From Mesorhizobium shangrilense (GTDB lineage Bacteria; Pseudomonadota; Alphaproteobacteria; Rhizobiales; Rhizobiaceae), in assembly GCF_040537815.1 (NCBI RefSeq), contig NZ_JBEWSZ010000001.1, forward strand, positions 4,464,001-4,528,000: a DNA stretch of 64,000 nt, given 5' to 3'. Below the pieces are notes generated by a model. That model saw only the letters and a list, made by a program, of their open reading frames with translations. It did not search any database and was not told the origin of the DNA. Below are positions 37,874 through 47,345 of this stretch, piece after piece. Made by a program: the position numbers and the translations under genes. Within the stretch, counting starts at the first letter, position 1. The number at the start of each line of letters is the position of its first letter.

Positions 37874-39111
37874 ACTCGCTACGCCGGCGCCTCATCCTGT
37901 TGCTGGTCGCCTCGATCGTCGGCGTGGTCGGCCTGGCAACAGTCGCAGTACTCAGCGTCCGGGGTGGAGGACCGCCCCCGGAATTGACCGTGCCATGGGT
38001 TGCCCAACAGATGGAACTCGTGGTCCGGCTTGCGCCTGATCAGATTCCGGACGTTCTGCGGGTACAACTGAGCGACCATCCCGCAAGCGGCAAGGTGGAC
38101 CGCCCAAAAACGGGGATGCTCAACGACATACTGCGCCGCCGGGGTCTCGACCTTCTGGCTTTTGTCACCGACAAGGGGGATGAACCCGGGCAGCTTGCAT
38201 CGGTGCGCCTGCCCGACAATCGCTGGGCGATCCTGGAAGTTCCCCACATCAGTCCGCCAAGGCGCGAGTGGCTGGTTCTCGCCGGTTGGATCTCGCTGAT
38301 CGTCGCCGGCGCCACGGCCGTCTCGGTCTATTTCACCGCCGTGCTCATCCGGCCACTCGAAATGCTGGAAACCGCTGTCTCCAAGATCGGATCGGATGGC
38401 GTGCTGGCGGCGGTTCCGGAAGTGGGCTCGGCCGAAGTCAAGGCGACGGCGCATGCGCTGAACCAGCTGTCATCCAGGCTGCGGACAGCCATGGAGAGCC
38501 GCATGCGCCTGGTCGCCGCCGCCGGCCACGACCTGCGCACGCCGATGACGCGCATGCGCCTGCGCGCCGAGTTCCTCGAAGAGGAACGCGACAAATGGCT
38601 TCACGATCTCGATGAGCTCGACCGCATCGCCGACAGCGCCATCCGGCTGGTCCGCGAGGAGGTGGACCAGGACGCGGTCGAGCCGGTGGATCTGGAAAGA
38701 GTGGTCCGCGATCTCGAAACCGAGATGACCTCGCTTGGACATGCGGTATCGATGCGGCATCTCGACAAGGTCTTCGTGCGGGCCGGCGCGCTTGGCCTGC
38801 GCCGGGCGTTGCGCAACCTGATCGTCAACGCCGCCACGCATGGCAAGGGCTGTGACGTCTCGCTGTCCGCCACGGGCGGACAGGCCGTGCTCACCATTGC
38901 CGATAACGGGCCGGGCATCCCGGCGGAACTGCTGAACAAGGCATTCGAGCCGTTTTTCCGCGTCGATCCCGCCCGCCGGCAATCCGTCCCGGGCGCGGGC
39001 CTCGGCCTCGCCATCGCCAAGGAAATCATCGAACGCTATGGCGGAACCATTGTGTTGGAGAACCGCCCTGGCGGCGGCCTCTCCCAGAAGGTCGTTTTCG
39101 CCGCTGTTTGA
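37870..39111 (+). CDS. Sensor histidine kinase (EnvZ/OmpR-type partner)
   Basis: This 413-residue membrane kinase has a helix at 8-29, a periplasmic sensor region of about 100 residues, a second helix at 135-158, HAMP linker, and HisKA with phosphorylated His220 in AAAGHDLRTPMTRMR. The HATPase core has NLIVNAATHGKG, ADNGPGIP and GAGLGLAIAKEI. It is the cognate partner of the response regulator that it overlaps. The periplasmic part gives no known ligand fold by eye; envelope stress is likely because of the divergent Spy-like gene. Confidence 0.95.
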   Translation: MNSLRRRLILLLVASIVGVVGLATVAVLSVRGGGPPPELTVPWVAQQMELVVRLAPDQIPDVLRVQLSDHPASGKVDRPKTGMLNDILRRRGLDLLAFVTDKGDEPGQLASVRLPDNRWAILEVPHISPPRREWLVLAGWISLIVAGATAVSVYFTAVLIRPLEMLETAVSKIGSDGVLAAVPEVGSAEVKATAHALNQLSSRLRTAMESRMRLVAAAGHDLRTPMTRMRLRAEFLEEERDKWLHDLDELDRIADSAIRLVREEVDQDAVEPVDLERVVRDLETEMTSLGHAVSMRHLDKVFVRAGALGLRRALRNLIVNAATHGKGCDVSLSATGGQAVLTIADNGPGIPAELLNKAFEPFFRVDPARRQSVPGAGLGLAIAKEIIERYGGTIVLENRPGGGLSQKVVFAAV

Positions 39112-39198
39112 ACGGGCGCCCTACGGCCCCACGGACGGACGGCTTATTGGAAGCAAGCAAAGCCGGTTTGACCCAAGGGGACAGTTTGCAGAGTCAAA

Positions 39199-39275
39199 TG
39201 GCGCGCCCGAAGAGATTCGAACTCCTGACCCCCAGATTCGTAGTCTGGTGCTCTATCCAGCTGAGCTACGGGCGC
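39199..39275 (-). tRNA. tRNA-Arg (anticodon ACG)
   Basis: The minus strand folds into a 77-base cloverleaf. The acceptor stem is GCGCCCG paired with CGGGCGC, the D arm contains GCTCAGCTGGATAGAGC, the anticodon stem-loop is CCAGA-CTACGAA-TCTGG with anticodon ACG, and the T loop is GTTCGAATC. The discriminator base is G and CCA is encoded. It reads CGU and, after A34 editing, other CGN codons. No integrase or attachment repeat is seen nearby. Confidence 0.97.
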
Positions 39276-39480
39276 GCAACAGGCCATACATTGCATGGCC
39301 TCGCGAACCGATCCTGACGACCGGTCACGAACATGAAGCGTTCACTAGCGACTGATTTTGCGAAAAGCAAGCCGCTGTGCAAAAGTTTTGCCAGGGATGT
39401 GTCAATCAAATGACGGCAAGGCTGACGGAGCCGGCGCCAGCATCAGAGGCCGCGCGACAGGCGCCGCACGAAATAACTGA

Positions 39481-40968
39481 TCAGGCCGGGCGGCGCAGGC
39501 CGTTGCGGGCCTGATCGAGCCGGACAGGCTGGTCGGGGATGGTGACCGCGAATGTGGTGCGGCCGCCAATGCTCTCGACAAGCTCCACGGTCCCGCCATG
39601 GGCGCGGATCAATTCATGGGCGATCGCCAGGCCCAGCCCAGTGCCGCCGCTGCGCGCCGAGCCACGGAACGCCGCGAACAGGTTCTCGCGGGCCTTTGGC
39701 GGCAGGCCCGGCCCGGTGTCGGTGACGACGATGCGGCTGACACTGCCCAGGCGCTCACTCGACACGGCTAGACGCCGGATCAGCGCGTTTTCGCTGTCCG
39801 CCGCCATGGCCTGCACGGAATTGCGGCACAGATTGGTGAGCACGCGAAACAGCTGGTCGGAGTCTGCATCCACCTCGAAGGCCGGTTCGACGCCATTGAC
39901 GAACTCGATGCCCTCGCCGATGTCGAGCAGGCCGTGCACATCCTCGACCAATTGGCGCAGCCGCACCCTGCGACGCGAAGGCGCCGGCTCCTGCGTGCGA
40001 CCATAGGCCAGCACGCCTTCCGAATAGGAGACGGCCCGGTCGAGCGCGCGCAGAAGTTTCGGCGCGAACGACTGCACGGTGGGGTCTTTCACCTGGCGCA
40101 GGCGGTCCGACATCAGCTGCGCCGAAGCCAGGATGTTGCGCATGTCGTGGTTGATCTTCGACACGGCGAGTCCAAGGTCGGCGAGATGCTTCTGCTCGGA
40201 CAGCATCTTCTGCAGGCGCTCCTGCATCTGCGACAGTTCACGCTCGGCGACGCCGATCTCGTCGGCGCGATCAGCCGGATGAATGATGCGTCTGGGATCG
40301 TCGGGAGCCTCGGAGAAGGACAGCATGGAGCGCGTCATCGCCCGGATCGGCCCGATCATGATCAGGTCGATGGCTGCGTAGACCAGCATCGCGGTGAACA
40401 GCGAGATCAGCAGCGAGACGAAGGCGACATTGCGCGAATAGACGAGCATGGCGTTGCGCAACCTGTAGTCCGGCATGATCAGCTCGAACTCCTTGTCGCT
40501 CTCGCCGACCGGCCCGAAGACGCGCAGCATGCGGTCGCCGCCGAAGAACAGCGTATCCAGCGCCCCGGTCATTCCCTTGATCATGCCTATGCTGGCGAGA
40601 TCGATGTGCTCGTCGACCTGCGGCGGCATCTCGGCCACCACCAGCAGCCGCGAGACGCCGCCGTCGCGCACCGCGATGGCCTTGGCGCCGATCGACATCA
40701 GCACGTCGTTCTGGGCCGCTCGTGACAGGGACGGGGATTCACCCTCAACCAGGACGATGGACACGGCGGCGGCGGTGCTGAGCCTCTCCTTCAGCCAGCT
40801 CAGCCGGTAGCTGGCGATCCAGGGCAGGAAGATCAGAACTTCCGCCAGCAGCACGAAAACGATGGTGAGCAGCAGCAGCTTTGTCGACAGTCCGCGCGAC
40901 AAGGGCACCCGCCGGGCGGCGGTTTTCGCCGGTCCGGTGCCTTCTTCCGCGGGGACGGTTTCACTCAT
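39481..40968 (-). CDS. Orphan sensor histidine kinase
   Basis: This 495-residue kinase has a membrane helix at about 30-52, a periplasmic domain to about 180, a second helix near 180-205, a HAMP linker, and a HisKA-like region with His274 in SKINHDMRNILASAQLM. The HATPase has NLCRNSVQAM, TDTGPGLPPKA and GGTGLGLAIAHELI. The H-box form (NHDMRN) is of the NtrB/HPK4-like sort rather than EnvZ-like. No response regulator gene is adjacent, so its partner is elsewhere. Confidence 0.92.
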   Translation of the reverse strand: MSETVPAEEGTGPAKTAARRVPLSRGLSTKLLLLTIVFVLLAEVLIFLPWIASYRLSWLKERLSTAAAVSIVLVEGESPSLSRAAQNDVLMSIGAKAIAVRDGGVSRLLVVAEMPPQVDEHIDLASIGMIKGMTGALDTLFFGGDRMLRVFGPVGESDKEFELIMPDYRLRNAMLVYSRNVAFVSLLISLFTAMLVYAAIDLIMIGPIRAMTRSMLSFSEAPDDPRRIIHPADRADEIGVAERELSQMQERLQKMLSEQKHLADLGLAVSKINHDMRNILASAQLMSDRLRQVKDPTVQSFAPKLLRALDRAVSYSEGVLAYGRTQEPAPSRRRVRLRQLVEDVHGLLDIGEGIEFVNGVEPAFEVDADSDQLFRVLTNLCRNSVQAMAADSENALIRRLAVSSERLGSVSRIVVTDTGPGLPPKARENLFAAFRGSARSGGTGLGLAIAHELIRAHGGTVELVESIGGRTTFAVTIPDQPVRLDQARNGLRRPA

Positions 40969-41120
40969 GCGATTCTGTCTTCACGATCACTTGATCAGCC
41001 AAGACTAGGCGATTACGGCTTTTTTGCCAATTTCATCCTTCATCGAGACACAAACGCACAGGCAAGCATCTGGTGCCATCGACGTGACGACGTCGGGCGA
41101 TCGACCCTGTCAACGCTGGA

Positions 41121-41149
41121 TTGACTTCCAAAAGCCTTCTTTCTATAAG
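41121..41149 (+). promoter_or_regulatory. Sigma-70-type promoter of rpmH-rnpA-yidC
   Basis: TTGACT (41121-41126) and TATAAG (41144-41149) are separated by exactly 17 bases, a near-consensus housekeeping promoter. Transcription would start near 41156, giving a leader of about 115 bases before rpmH. The rest of the 302-base gap after the orphan kinase shows nothing else recognisable. Confidence 0.8.
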
Positions 41150-41270
41150 CCCGCACACGCTCGGGCCATTCGTCCCGGCGCGGTTTCGATCGCGCCAAAA
41201 CCGGCCCGGCAAAGCTCCTGTTACAAAGTGACAGACACAAGAAGGGCCGCACCCCGCGGTATTAAAACAA

Positions 41271-41405
41271 ATGAAGCGTACCTACCAACCGTCCAAACTC
41301 GTCCGCAAACGCCGGCACGGCTTCCGTGCCCGCATGGCCACCAAGGGTGGTCGTGGCGTCGTCGCAGCTCGCCGCAATCGCGGTCGCAAGCGGCTCAGCG
41401 CCTAA
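41271..41405 (+). CDS. rpmH: 50S ribosomal protein L34
   Basis: This 44-residue basic protein begins [18 protein letters not shown] and ends GRKRLSA, matching bacterial L34 along its full length. It is part of the large ribosomal subunit and binds 23S rRNA. It lies at the head of the classical rpmH-rnpA-yidC block, behind a strong sigma-70-type promoter. An obvious ribosome site is missing; the sequence before the ATG is A-rich (ATTAAAACAA). Confidence 0.99.
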   Translation: MKRTYQPSKLVRKRRHGFRARMATKGGRGVVAARRNRGRKRLSA

Positions 41406-41422
41406 AGCGGAAGACGAAATCG

Positions 41423-41776
41423 TTGTCCGCAACCGGCAAGCCAGTGGGGCCAAATCCCAAGCGGCTTCTGAAACGCGCGGAATTCCTGGCCGTCCGTCGT
41501 GGTGAAAAGCGACGCGGGCGGCTTTTCCTCGTCGAGGTCCTCGACCGCGGCGACCGCGAGGCGCCGCGCGTCGGTTACACCGTCACCAAGAAGGTGGGCA
41601 ACGCAGTCGTGCGCAACCGCGTCAGGCGGCGGCTCAGGGAAGCCGTACGCATCCATGCCGCAGATGACATGGTGCCCGGCAATGATTATGTCATCGTCGG
41701 ACGCGAAGATGTGCTCTCCGCCCCCTTCGGCCAGTTGAAGGCCGAACTCTCCCGCCGAATTCGCGGAACACGATAG
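41423..41776 (+). CDS. rnpA: Ribonuclease P protein component
   Basis: TTG 41423, with GGAAG 9 bases upstream, gives 117 residues. The protein carries the RNR motif [13 protein letters not shown] near residue 70 and the N-terminal [14 protein letters not shown]. It assists the catalytic RNA of RNase P in trimming tRNA 5' ends. It follows rpmH by 17 bases, as in most bacteria. Much of the longer open frame from 41024 covers rpmH out of frame and is not coding. Confidence 0.97.
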   Translation: MSATGKPVGPNPKRLLKRAEFLAVRRGEKRRGRLFLVEVLDRGDREAPRVGYTVTKKVGNAVVRNRVRRRLREAVRIHAADDMVPGNDYVIVGREDVLSAPFGQLKAELSRRIRGTR

Positions 41777-41790
41777 GCCAAGGGCTCTCG

Positions 41791-43605
41791 ATGGAAAACA
41801 ACCGTAACTTCTTCATCACCATCGCGCTGTCGGTGCTGATCCTCACTCTATGGCAGGTGTTCTACATGAACCCGCGCGTGGAGGCGCAGCGCGAGGCCGC
41901 CAAGGTCGAGCAGCAGCGCGTGGAGGAGCAGAAGAAGACGACTGGCGCCAATCCAGGCGCCTCCGGGACGCCGACGCCGACGCCGCAAGGCACCATTCCG
42001 AACACGTCCGGCGGCGAAGCCGTGACCGCGGCCAGCCGCGACCAGGCGCTGACGGCTTCAAAGCGCGTCAAGATCGACACACCGAGCCTGGAAGGCTCGA
42101 TCAACCTGGTCGGTGCGCGTCTCGATGACCTCAAGCTCAAGCACTACACCGAAACCGTAGACAAGAATTCGCCCGAGATATCGCTGCTGAACCCGCAGGC
42201 ACTGCCCACCGGCTATTTCGCCGAGATAGGCTTTGTCGGCAACGAAAAGACCGGTGCGGTGCCAGGCGCGGAGACGGTGTGGAGCGTGGACGGCAATCCG
42301 ACGCTGACCCCGTCGACGCCGGTGACGCTCACCTACACCAACGACAGGGGCCTGACTTTCAAGCGCACCATCTCCGTCGACGACAACTACATGTTCACGG
42401 TCTCGGATACGGTGCAGAATTCCGGGAGCAGCGCCGTTTCGCTGTTCAACTATGGCCGCGTCACCCGCTACGACAAGCCGGCCGTGGCCAGCACCTACGT
42501 GCTGCATGAGGGCCTGATCGGCTTCACCGGCACCGAGGGCCTCCAGGAGCACAAATATGCCTCCATCGAGAAGGACAAGCAGGTAACGCCGGGCAAGTCG
42601 ACCGATGGCTGGCTGGGCATCACCGACAAATACTGGGCGGTGACGCTAGTTCCGAGCGAGAAGCAGCCGTTCCAGCCGCGCTTCGCCTTTTTCGAGGACG
42701 GCCGCCATCGCTACCAGTCGGACTTCCTCACCGACCCGATCAATATCGATGCCGGCCAGTCCGCGACCGTCGAGACCGCGGTCTTCGCCGGCGCCAAGGA
42801 AGTCGCCAAGATCAACGCCTATGCCGAAGACCGCCACATCAAGCGGTTCGACCTCTTGATCGACTGGGGCTGGTTCCACTTCATCACCAAGCCGATGTTC
42901 TGGCTGATCGATACGCTCTACAAATTCCTGGGCAATTTCGGCCTCGCCATCCTGGCGACGACCGTCATCGTCAAGGCCATCTTCTTCCCGCTCGCCAACA
43001 AGTCCTACGCGTCGATGGCGAACATGAAGAAGGTGCAGCCCAAGATGCTGGAAATCCGCGAGAAATACGCGGACGACAAGATGAAGCAGCAGCAGGCGAT
43101 GATGGAGCTGTACAAGACCGAGAAGATCAACCCGCTCGCCGGCTGCTGGCCGGTGGCGCTGCAGATTCCGGTCTTCTTCTCGCTCTACAAGGTGCTCTAC
43201 ATCACCATCGAGATGCGGCACGCGCCGTTCTTCGGCTGGATCCAGGATCTGGCGGCGCCGGATCCGACCTCGATCTTCAATCTGTTCGGCCTCGTTCCGA
43301 TCACCCTGCCGCACATGCTGATGATCGGCGTCTGGCCGCTGATCATGGGCGTCACCATGTTCCTGCAGATGCGCATGAACCCGACGCCGCCAGATCCGAC
43401 GCAGGCCGCGATCTTCACCTGGATGCCCGTCATCTTCACCTTCATGATGGCCGGTTTCCCGGCGGGCCTCGTCATCTACTGGGCCTGGAACAACACGCTG
43501 TCGATCCTGCAGCAGGGCGTGATCATGAAGCGCCAGGGTGCCAAGATCGAATTGTGGGACAATCTGGTCGCGCTGTTTCGAAAGAAACCATCACCGGCGG
43601 AATAG
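41791..43605 (+). CDS. yidC: Membrane protein insertase YidC
   Basis: This 604-residue inner-membrane protein inserts and folds membrane proteins with or without the Sec machinery. It has an N-terminal signal-anchor (NFFITIALSVLILTLWQVFY), a large periplasmic beta-domain (about 90-360), and the conserved five-helix core from about 370 onward. That core contains FPLANKSYASMANMKKVQPKM, NPLAGCWPVALQIPVFFSLYK and MAGFPAGLVIYWAWNN. It starts 14 bases after rnpA. In many rhizobia engB follows directly; here 4.9 kb of other genes lie between. Confidence 0.98.
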   Translation: MENNRNFFITIALSVLILTLWQVFYMNPRVEAQREAAKVEQQRVEEQKKTTGANPGASGTPTPTPQGTIPNTSGGEAVTAASRDQALTASKRVKIDTPSLEGSINLVGARLDDLKLKHYTETVDKNSPEISLLNPQALPTGYFAEIGFVGNEKTGAVPGAETVWSVDGNPTLTPSTPVTLTYTNDRGLTFKRTISVDDNYMFTVSDTVQNSGSSAVSLFNYGRVTRYDKPAVASTYVLHEGLIGFTGTEGLQEHKYASIEKDKQVTPGKSTDGWLGITDKYWAVTLVPSEKQPFQPRFAFFEDGRHRYQSDFLTDPINIDAGQSATVETAVFAGAKEVAKINAYAEDRHIKRFDLLIDWGWFHFITKPMFWLIDTLYKFLGNFGLAILATTVIVKAIFFPLANKSYASMANMKKVQPKMLEIREKYADDKMKQQQAMMELYKTEKINPLAGCWPVALQIPVFFSLYKVLYITIEMRHAPFFGWIQDLAAPDPTSIFNLFGLVPITLPHMLMIGVWPLIMGVTMFLQMRMNPTPPDPTQAAIFTWMPVIFTFMMAGFPAGLVIYWAWNNTLSILQQGVIMKRQGAKIELWDNLVALFRKKPSPAE

Positions 43606-43624
43606 ACCGCGCTCCCGATAATCC

Positions 43625-43653
43625 AAAAGCCCCGGTCCGCCCGGGGCTTTTTT
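43625..43653 (+). terminator. Intrinsic terminator after yidC
   Basis: AAAAGCCCCGG-tccg-CCCGGGGCTTTTTT is a strong G+C stem followed by a T run, 20 bases past the yidC stop. The A run on the left allows termination from either strand. Confidence 0.95.
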
Positions 43654-43686
43654 GTTGGCACGGCGGCCGATGTTTCTGGCGAGCCG

Positions 43687-43717
43687 TGAAACTTTGCCTC
43701 GCCGCATGCCGTGACTG
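43687..43717 (+). promoter_or_regulatory. ECF-sigma-type promoter of fasciclin gene 1
   Basis: TGAAAC (43687-43692), 17 bases, then CGTGACT (43710-43716) fits the GGAAC-N16/17-CGT plan of ECF sigma promoters. It would start transcription about 55 bases before the ATG. The second fasciclin gene has a matching element. Confidence 0.55.
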
Positions 43718-43775
43718 CTTCCGTAGCAAAATTCCAGGGCCGTCAATTTCGGCGAGCCATTGCACGGAGGAAGTC

Positions 43776-44336
43776 ATGCGTTTCCAGTCGTTCAGAACCA
43801 TTGCGTTTTCGGCATTCATCGCCAGCGCCACGATGCTCGCCCCCGCCTATGCCAAGGATCCGATGGTCGGCGGCGCGGCGATGTACGCCAACAAGAACAT
43901 CATCCAGAACGCCGTCAACTCCAAGGATCACACGACGCTGGTCGCCGCGGTCAAGGCCGCCGGGCTTGTCGACACGCTGCAGGGCGCCGGCCCGTTCACC
44001 GTCTTTGCGCCGACCAACGAGGCGTTTGCCGCATTGCCCAAGGGCACGGTCGACACACTGTTGAAGCCTGAGAACAAAGGCAAACTCACCAAGATCCTGA
44101 CCGCGCATGTCGTTGCCGGCAAGATTTCGGGCGCCGAAATGATGAAGAAGGCCAAGGCAATGGGCGGCAAATATGAGATGAAGACCGTCAGCGGCGATAC
44201 GCTGACGGCCGAGGTCAAGAGCGGCAAGCTCTACATCGTGGATGATTCCGGCGGTGAAGCCCGCGTGACGATCGCCGACGTCAACCAGTCGAACGGCGTC
44301 ATCCACGTCGTCAACAAGGTGCTGTTGCCGAAGTAA
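43776..44336 (+). CDS. Fasciclin-domain secreted protein 1 (Nex18/MPT70-like)
   Basis: ATG 43776, with GGAGG 7 bases upstream, gives 186 residues. A Sec signal peptide ending APAYA is followed by one FAS1 domain with the two family boxes: GPFTVFAPTNEAFAALP near 80 and NGVIHVVNKVLLP at the C-terminus. FAS1 proteins are secreted or surface adhesion-type proteins; homologues include rhizobial Nex18 and mycobacterial MPT70/MPT83. The first 75 mature residues are nearly the same as those of the protein encoded at 53671-54228, while the C-terminal half has diverged. It stands alone between two terminators behind an ECF-type promoter. Confidence 0.93.
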   Translation: MRFQSFRTIAFSAFIASATMLAPAYAKDPMVGGAAMYANKNIIQNAVNSKDHTTLVAAVKAAGLVDTLQGAGPFTVFAPTNEAFAALPKGTVDTLLKPENKGKLTKILTAHVVAGKISGAEMMKKAKAMGGKYEMKTVSGDTLTAEVKSGKLYIVDDSGGEARVTIADVNQSNGVIHVVNKVLLPK

Positions 44337-44430
44337 CGGCTCCAGTGGGGGAAGGCGCCCCTCGGCCTCCTGGGCCGCCTTCCCAGCTTCGCGAGAGGCA
44401 AGGTTTGGGGGAGCCGTCTCGGCAACGGTC

Positions 44431-44465
44431 GGGGCTCCGCATATCCTGCGGAGCCCCGGTTTTTT
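44431..44465. terminator. Intrinsic terminator after fasciclin gene 1
   Basis: GGGGCTCCGCA pairs perfectly with TGCGGAGCCCC around a 5-base loop, followed by GG and six T residues. It ends the fasciclin transcript and also lies just beyond the convergent efflux gene. Confidence 0.92.
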
Positions 44466-44490
44466 GTGTGCCGTCGATGATGCGGCAGCC

Positions 44491-46038
44491 TTATTCCGCG
44501 ATGGCGCTGTGGTCGACCTTGGCCGGCGTCGTCGGCTTGCGCAGCAGCAGAACCAGCGGGATGGCGGCCAGCGACAGGATCATCATCAGCTTGAAATCGT
44601 TCATATAGCTGATGATCGTCGCCTGCAGCGTGACCACGCCGTCGAGCGCGGCACGACCCGCCGCGGTATAGGGGTTCATGGCCTGGAAGATCGCCGGGTT
44701 GCCGAACGCGTGGTTGTAGGGCGTCACATAGGTGGCGATGTTGGCATGGTTGATCTGCACGTTCTGCGTCAGAAGCGCGGTGACGACCGATATGCCCACG
44801 CTGGAGCCTATGTTTCGCGACAGATTGTAGAGGCCGGTTCCTTCAGAGCGCCGCTCCGGAGCCAGCGTGGCGAAGGTGATGGTCGTCAGCGGAACGAACA
44901 GGAAGCCGAGCCCCGCACCCTGAATGAAGCCGGTGCTGATGATCGTCCATTGCGAGACGTCGGGTGTCCAGCCGGTCATGTCGTACATGGCCCAGGCGGT
45001 AACCAGCAGGCCGGTCAGCAGCAGCCAGCGCGTGTCGACCTTGCCGATCAGCTTGCCGACCAGGAACATGCACGCCATGGTGCCAAGTCCACGCGGACCC
45101 ATGACGATGCCAGCGGTCACCACAGGATAGCCCATCAGCGTCTGCAGATAGGGCGTCATCAAGGCCAGCGAGGCCAGATAGGTGATGCCGATGATGAAAA
45201 TGAAGACCATGCCGACAGCAAAGTTCCTGTCGAGGAACAGTCTTGGATTCACGAAGGTGTTGCGGGCGGTGAAGGTGTGGACGAGGAAGATATAGAAGGC
45301 CGATGCGCAAACCAGCGCCTCGATGATGATCTCGGACGATGAGAACCAGTTGAGCTGCTCGCCGCGATCGAGAAACATCTGCAGGGCCGCGATGGCGATG
45401 CTGAGCATACTGAACCCCAGCCAGTCGAGCCTTGCCCTGATGTCCACCTTCGTTTCCTGGACGAACATCCACACGCCCGCGAAAGCCAGGGCGCCGATCG
45501 GCACATTGATGTAGAAGACCCAGCGCCAGCTGACATTTTCGGTCAGCCAGCCGCCGATGACCGGCCCGAGCACCGGTCCGACCATGACGGAGACACCGAA
45601 CAGCGCCATGGCCGAGCCGCGTTCTTCCACGCTGTAGATATCCAGCAGGATGCTCTGCGACAGCGGGACGAGAGCGGCGCCGAACAGACCCTGCAGCAGA
45701 CGGAAGCCGACGATCTGCGGCAGCGACTGCGCGAAGCCGCAAAGCACCGAGGCGACGACGAAACCGGTGATGGACGTCAGCAGGATGCGCTTGCGGCCGA
45801 AGCGATTGGCAAGGTAGCCGGAAGGCGGCGTCATGACGGCCGCCGCGACGATGTAGGAGGTCAGCACCCAATTGATCTGGTCGGCGCTCGCCGACACGCT
45901 GCCCTGGATGTAGGGCAGCGCGACGTTGGCGATGGTCGTGTCCAGCGCCTGCATGATGACGGCCAGGATCACGCAGGCGGTGATGGCGCCGCGATTGGCG
46001 ATCACCGATGTGCCACCTGTCGCGGACGTGCTGGTCAT
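44491..46038 (-). CDS. emrB: MFS drug efflux transporter, DHA2 family (EmrB-like), copy 1
   Basis: This 515-residue transporter has 14 predicted membrane helices. Its motifs are motif C (VMVGPVLGPVIGGWLTENVSWRWVFYINVP near 140-170), a loop 2-3 motif GYLANRFGRKRIL near 80, and the helix 1 motif LDTTIANVALPYIQGS. It exports hydrophobic or weak-acid toxic compounds using the proton gradient, through the adaptor encoded just upstream with a 4-base overlap. It is the last gene of a marR-emrA-emrB operon. A second, quite diverged EmrAB pair lies on the other side of engB in mirror orientation. Confidence 0.94.
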   Translation of the reverse strand: MTSTSATGGTSVIANRGAITACVILAVIMQALDTTIANVALPYIQGSVSASADQINWVLTSYIVAAAVMTPPSGYLANRFGRKRILLTSITGFVVASVLCGFAQSLPQIVGFRLLQGLFGAALVPLSQSILLDIYSVEERGSAMALFGVSVMVGPVLGPVIGGWLTENVSWRWVFYINVPIGALAFAGVWMFVQETKVDIRARLDWLGFSMLSIAIAALQMFLDRGEQLNWFSSSEIIIEALVCASAFYIFLVHTFTARNTFVNPRLFLDRNFAVGMVFIFIIGITYLASLALMTPYLQTLMGYPVVTAGIVMGPRGLGTMACMFLVGKLIGKVDTRWLLLTGLLVTAWAMYDMTGWTPDVSQWTIISTGFIQGAGLGFLFVPLTTITFATLAPERRSEGTGLYNLSRNIGSSVGISVVTALLTQNVQINHANIATYVTPYNHAFGNPAIFQAMNPYTAAGRAALDGVVTLQATIISYMNDFKLMMILSLAAIPLVLLLRKPTTPAKVDHSAIAE

Positions 46039-47345
46039 GATGCCAACCCGAACCTTTTCATGAGATCCGTCACGAAGTCCGGCAGGCCGCGCGCATGGCC
46101 GGTATCGATGCCGACGACGACGCTCATTCCGCCCCTGAGCGGCGGCTTGTCCTGGAGATCATCGACGGTGACGCGCATGGGAATGCGCTGCACGACCTTG
46201 ACCCAGTTGCCGGTGGTGTTCTGCGCGGGAAGCAACGAGAAGCTCGACGACGAAGCCGGGCTGATGCTGGCGACCGTGCCATGCCAGACCGTGCCAGGAT
46301 AAGTGTCGACGCTGATGGTCGCCGTCTGCCCGGGACGGACATAGGTCAGCTCGGTTTCCTTCGGCTCCGCCGCGATCCACAGGTCGGTTGACGACACCAG
46401 GCTGAATGCGGGCTGCGAAGCCGGCAGGTACCGACCGACCTGAAGCGCGTCGACATTGGTGACGATGCCGTCGAACGGCGCCTTGACGATGGAATCATTG
46501 AGATTGCGCTGGGCGTCGTCAACGGCCGACTGGGTCTGGAGATAGAAGGGGTTCTTCTCGATGGGCTGGTTGGCGTCGCCACCGAGCTGGGCAAGCATCG
46601 CCTGTGCCTGTGCCTTGGCGACAGACACTTTCTGGCGGGCCGCCACGAGGTCGTGCTGGGCGCTGTCGAAGGTCGCTTTGGAGGCCGTGGATGTCTTGAG
46701 AAGATCCTGCTGGCGGGCGAAGGCGGCCTCGTAATAGGGAATATCGGCCTCAGCCTGCTCGATCTGTGCCTGCGACTGCTGGTAGCTCGCCTGCAAGGTC
46801 AGCACCTGGTTGCGCACAGTTCCGAGCTGGGCCTGAGCAGCGGCGAGAGCGGTTTCGAAAGAGGGCGGCCTCAACCGGAAAAGCACGTCGCCCTTCTTGA
46901 CCGCCTGATTGTCGTGCACATTGATTTCGGAGACCGTGCCGGAGACATCGGTGGAAACGCCGAGCGACTGGGCCTGGATATAGGCATTGTCGGTCGTCAT
47001 CACCTGGCCGCCGGTAACATAATAATAGCCGCCGATGACCAGCGCGACCGGAAGCAGGGCAAAAAGGATCGGTCGCCTCAGGCTGCGCCTGGGCTTGACC
47101 GGCGCCGGTGCCGGCGGCGGTGCAACGGCAACCGGTGCTTGCTGGGGCTGCGTGGCCGGAGCCTCCAGTGCCGCCGGCGCCAGTGCAACGGGTGTTTCCG
47201 GCTCGTCGTCAACGATGACGGGACTGGCCTTCCTCTGTTCGCGCTCGCTGTCGAGCCGGATCACCTGATCGCCGGCGCGGGGCGCGGATGAGGCCCCCTC
47301 GACCGGTTCCTCTTCATATTTCTTGGGTGAGGTTGAATCAGTCAT
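46035..47345 (-). CDS. emrA: HlyD/EmrA-type membrane-fusion protein, copy 1
   Basis: This 436-residue adaptor has a long Pro/Ala-rich cytoplasmic N-terminus of about 95 residues, one membrane helix (ILFALLPVALVIGGYYYVTG), then lipoyl halves (QSLGVSTDVSGTVSEINVHDNQAVKKGD and IVKAPFDGIVTNVDALQVG) around a coiled coil. Its C-terminal barrel contains VRPGQTATISVDTYPG. It links the EmrB-type exporter to an outer-membrane duct. It overlaps emrB by 4 bases and marR by 8 bases. The extended N-terminal tail is longer than in E. coli EmrA. Confidence 0.93.
   Translation of the reverse strand: MTDSTSPKKYEEEPVEGASSAPRAGDQVIRLDSEREQRKASPVIVDDEPETPVALAPAALEAPATQPQQAPVAVAPPPAPAPVKPRRSLRRPILFALLPVALVIGGYYYVTGGQVMTTDNAYIQAQSLGVSTDVSGTVSEINVHDNQAVKKGDVLFRLRPPSFETALAAAQAQLGTVRNQVLTLQASYQQSQAQIEQAEADIPYYEAAFARQQDLLKTSTASKATFDSAQHDLVAARQKVSVAKAQAQAMLAQLGGDANQPIEKNPFYLQTQSAVDDAQRNLNDSIVKAPFDGIVTNVDALQVGRYLPASQPAFSLVSSTDLWIAAEPKETELTYVRPGQTATISVDTYPGTVWHGTVASISPASSSSFSLLPAQNTTGNWVKVVQRIPMRVTVDDLQDKPPLRGGMSVVVGIDTGHARGLPDFVTDLMKRFGLAS

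Noticed and set aside
39199..39275. tRNA-Arg as an integration site for a genomic island
   Set aside because: There is no integrase gene beside it and I see no repeat of the tRNA 3' end in the neighbouring sequence. The genes on both sides look like ordinary chromosome.
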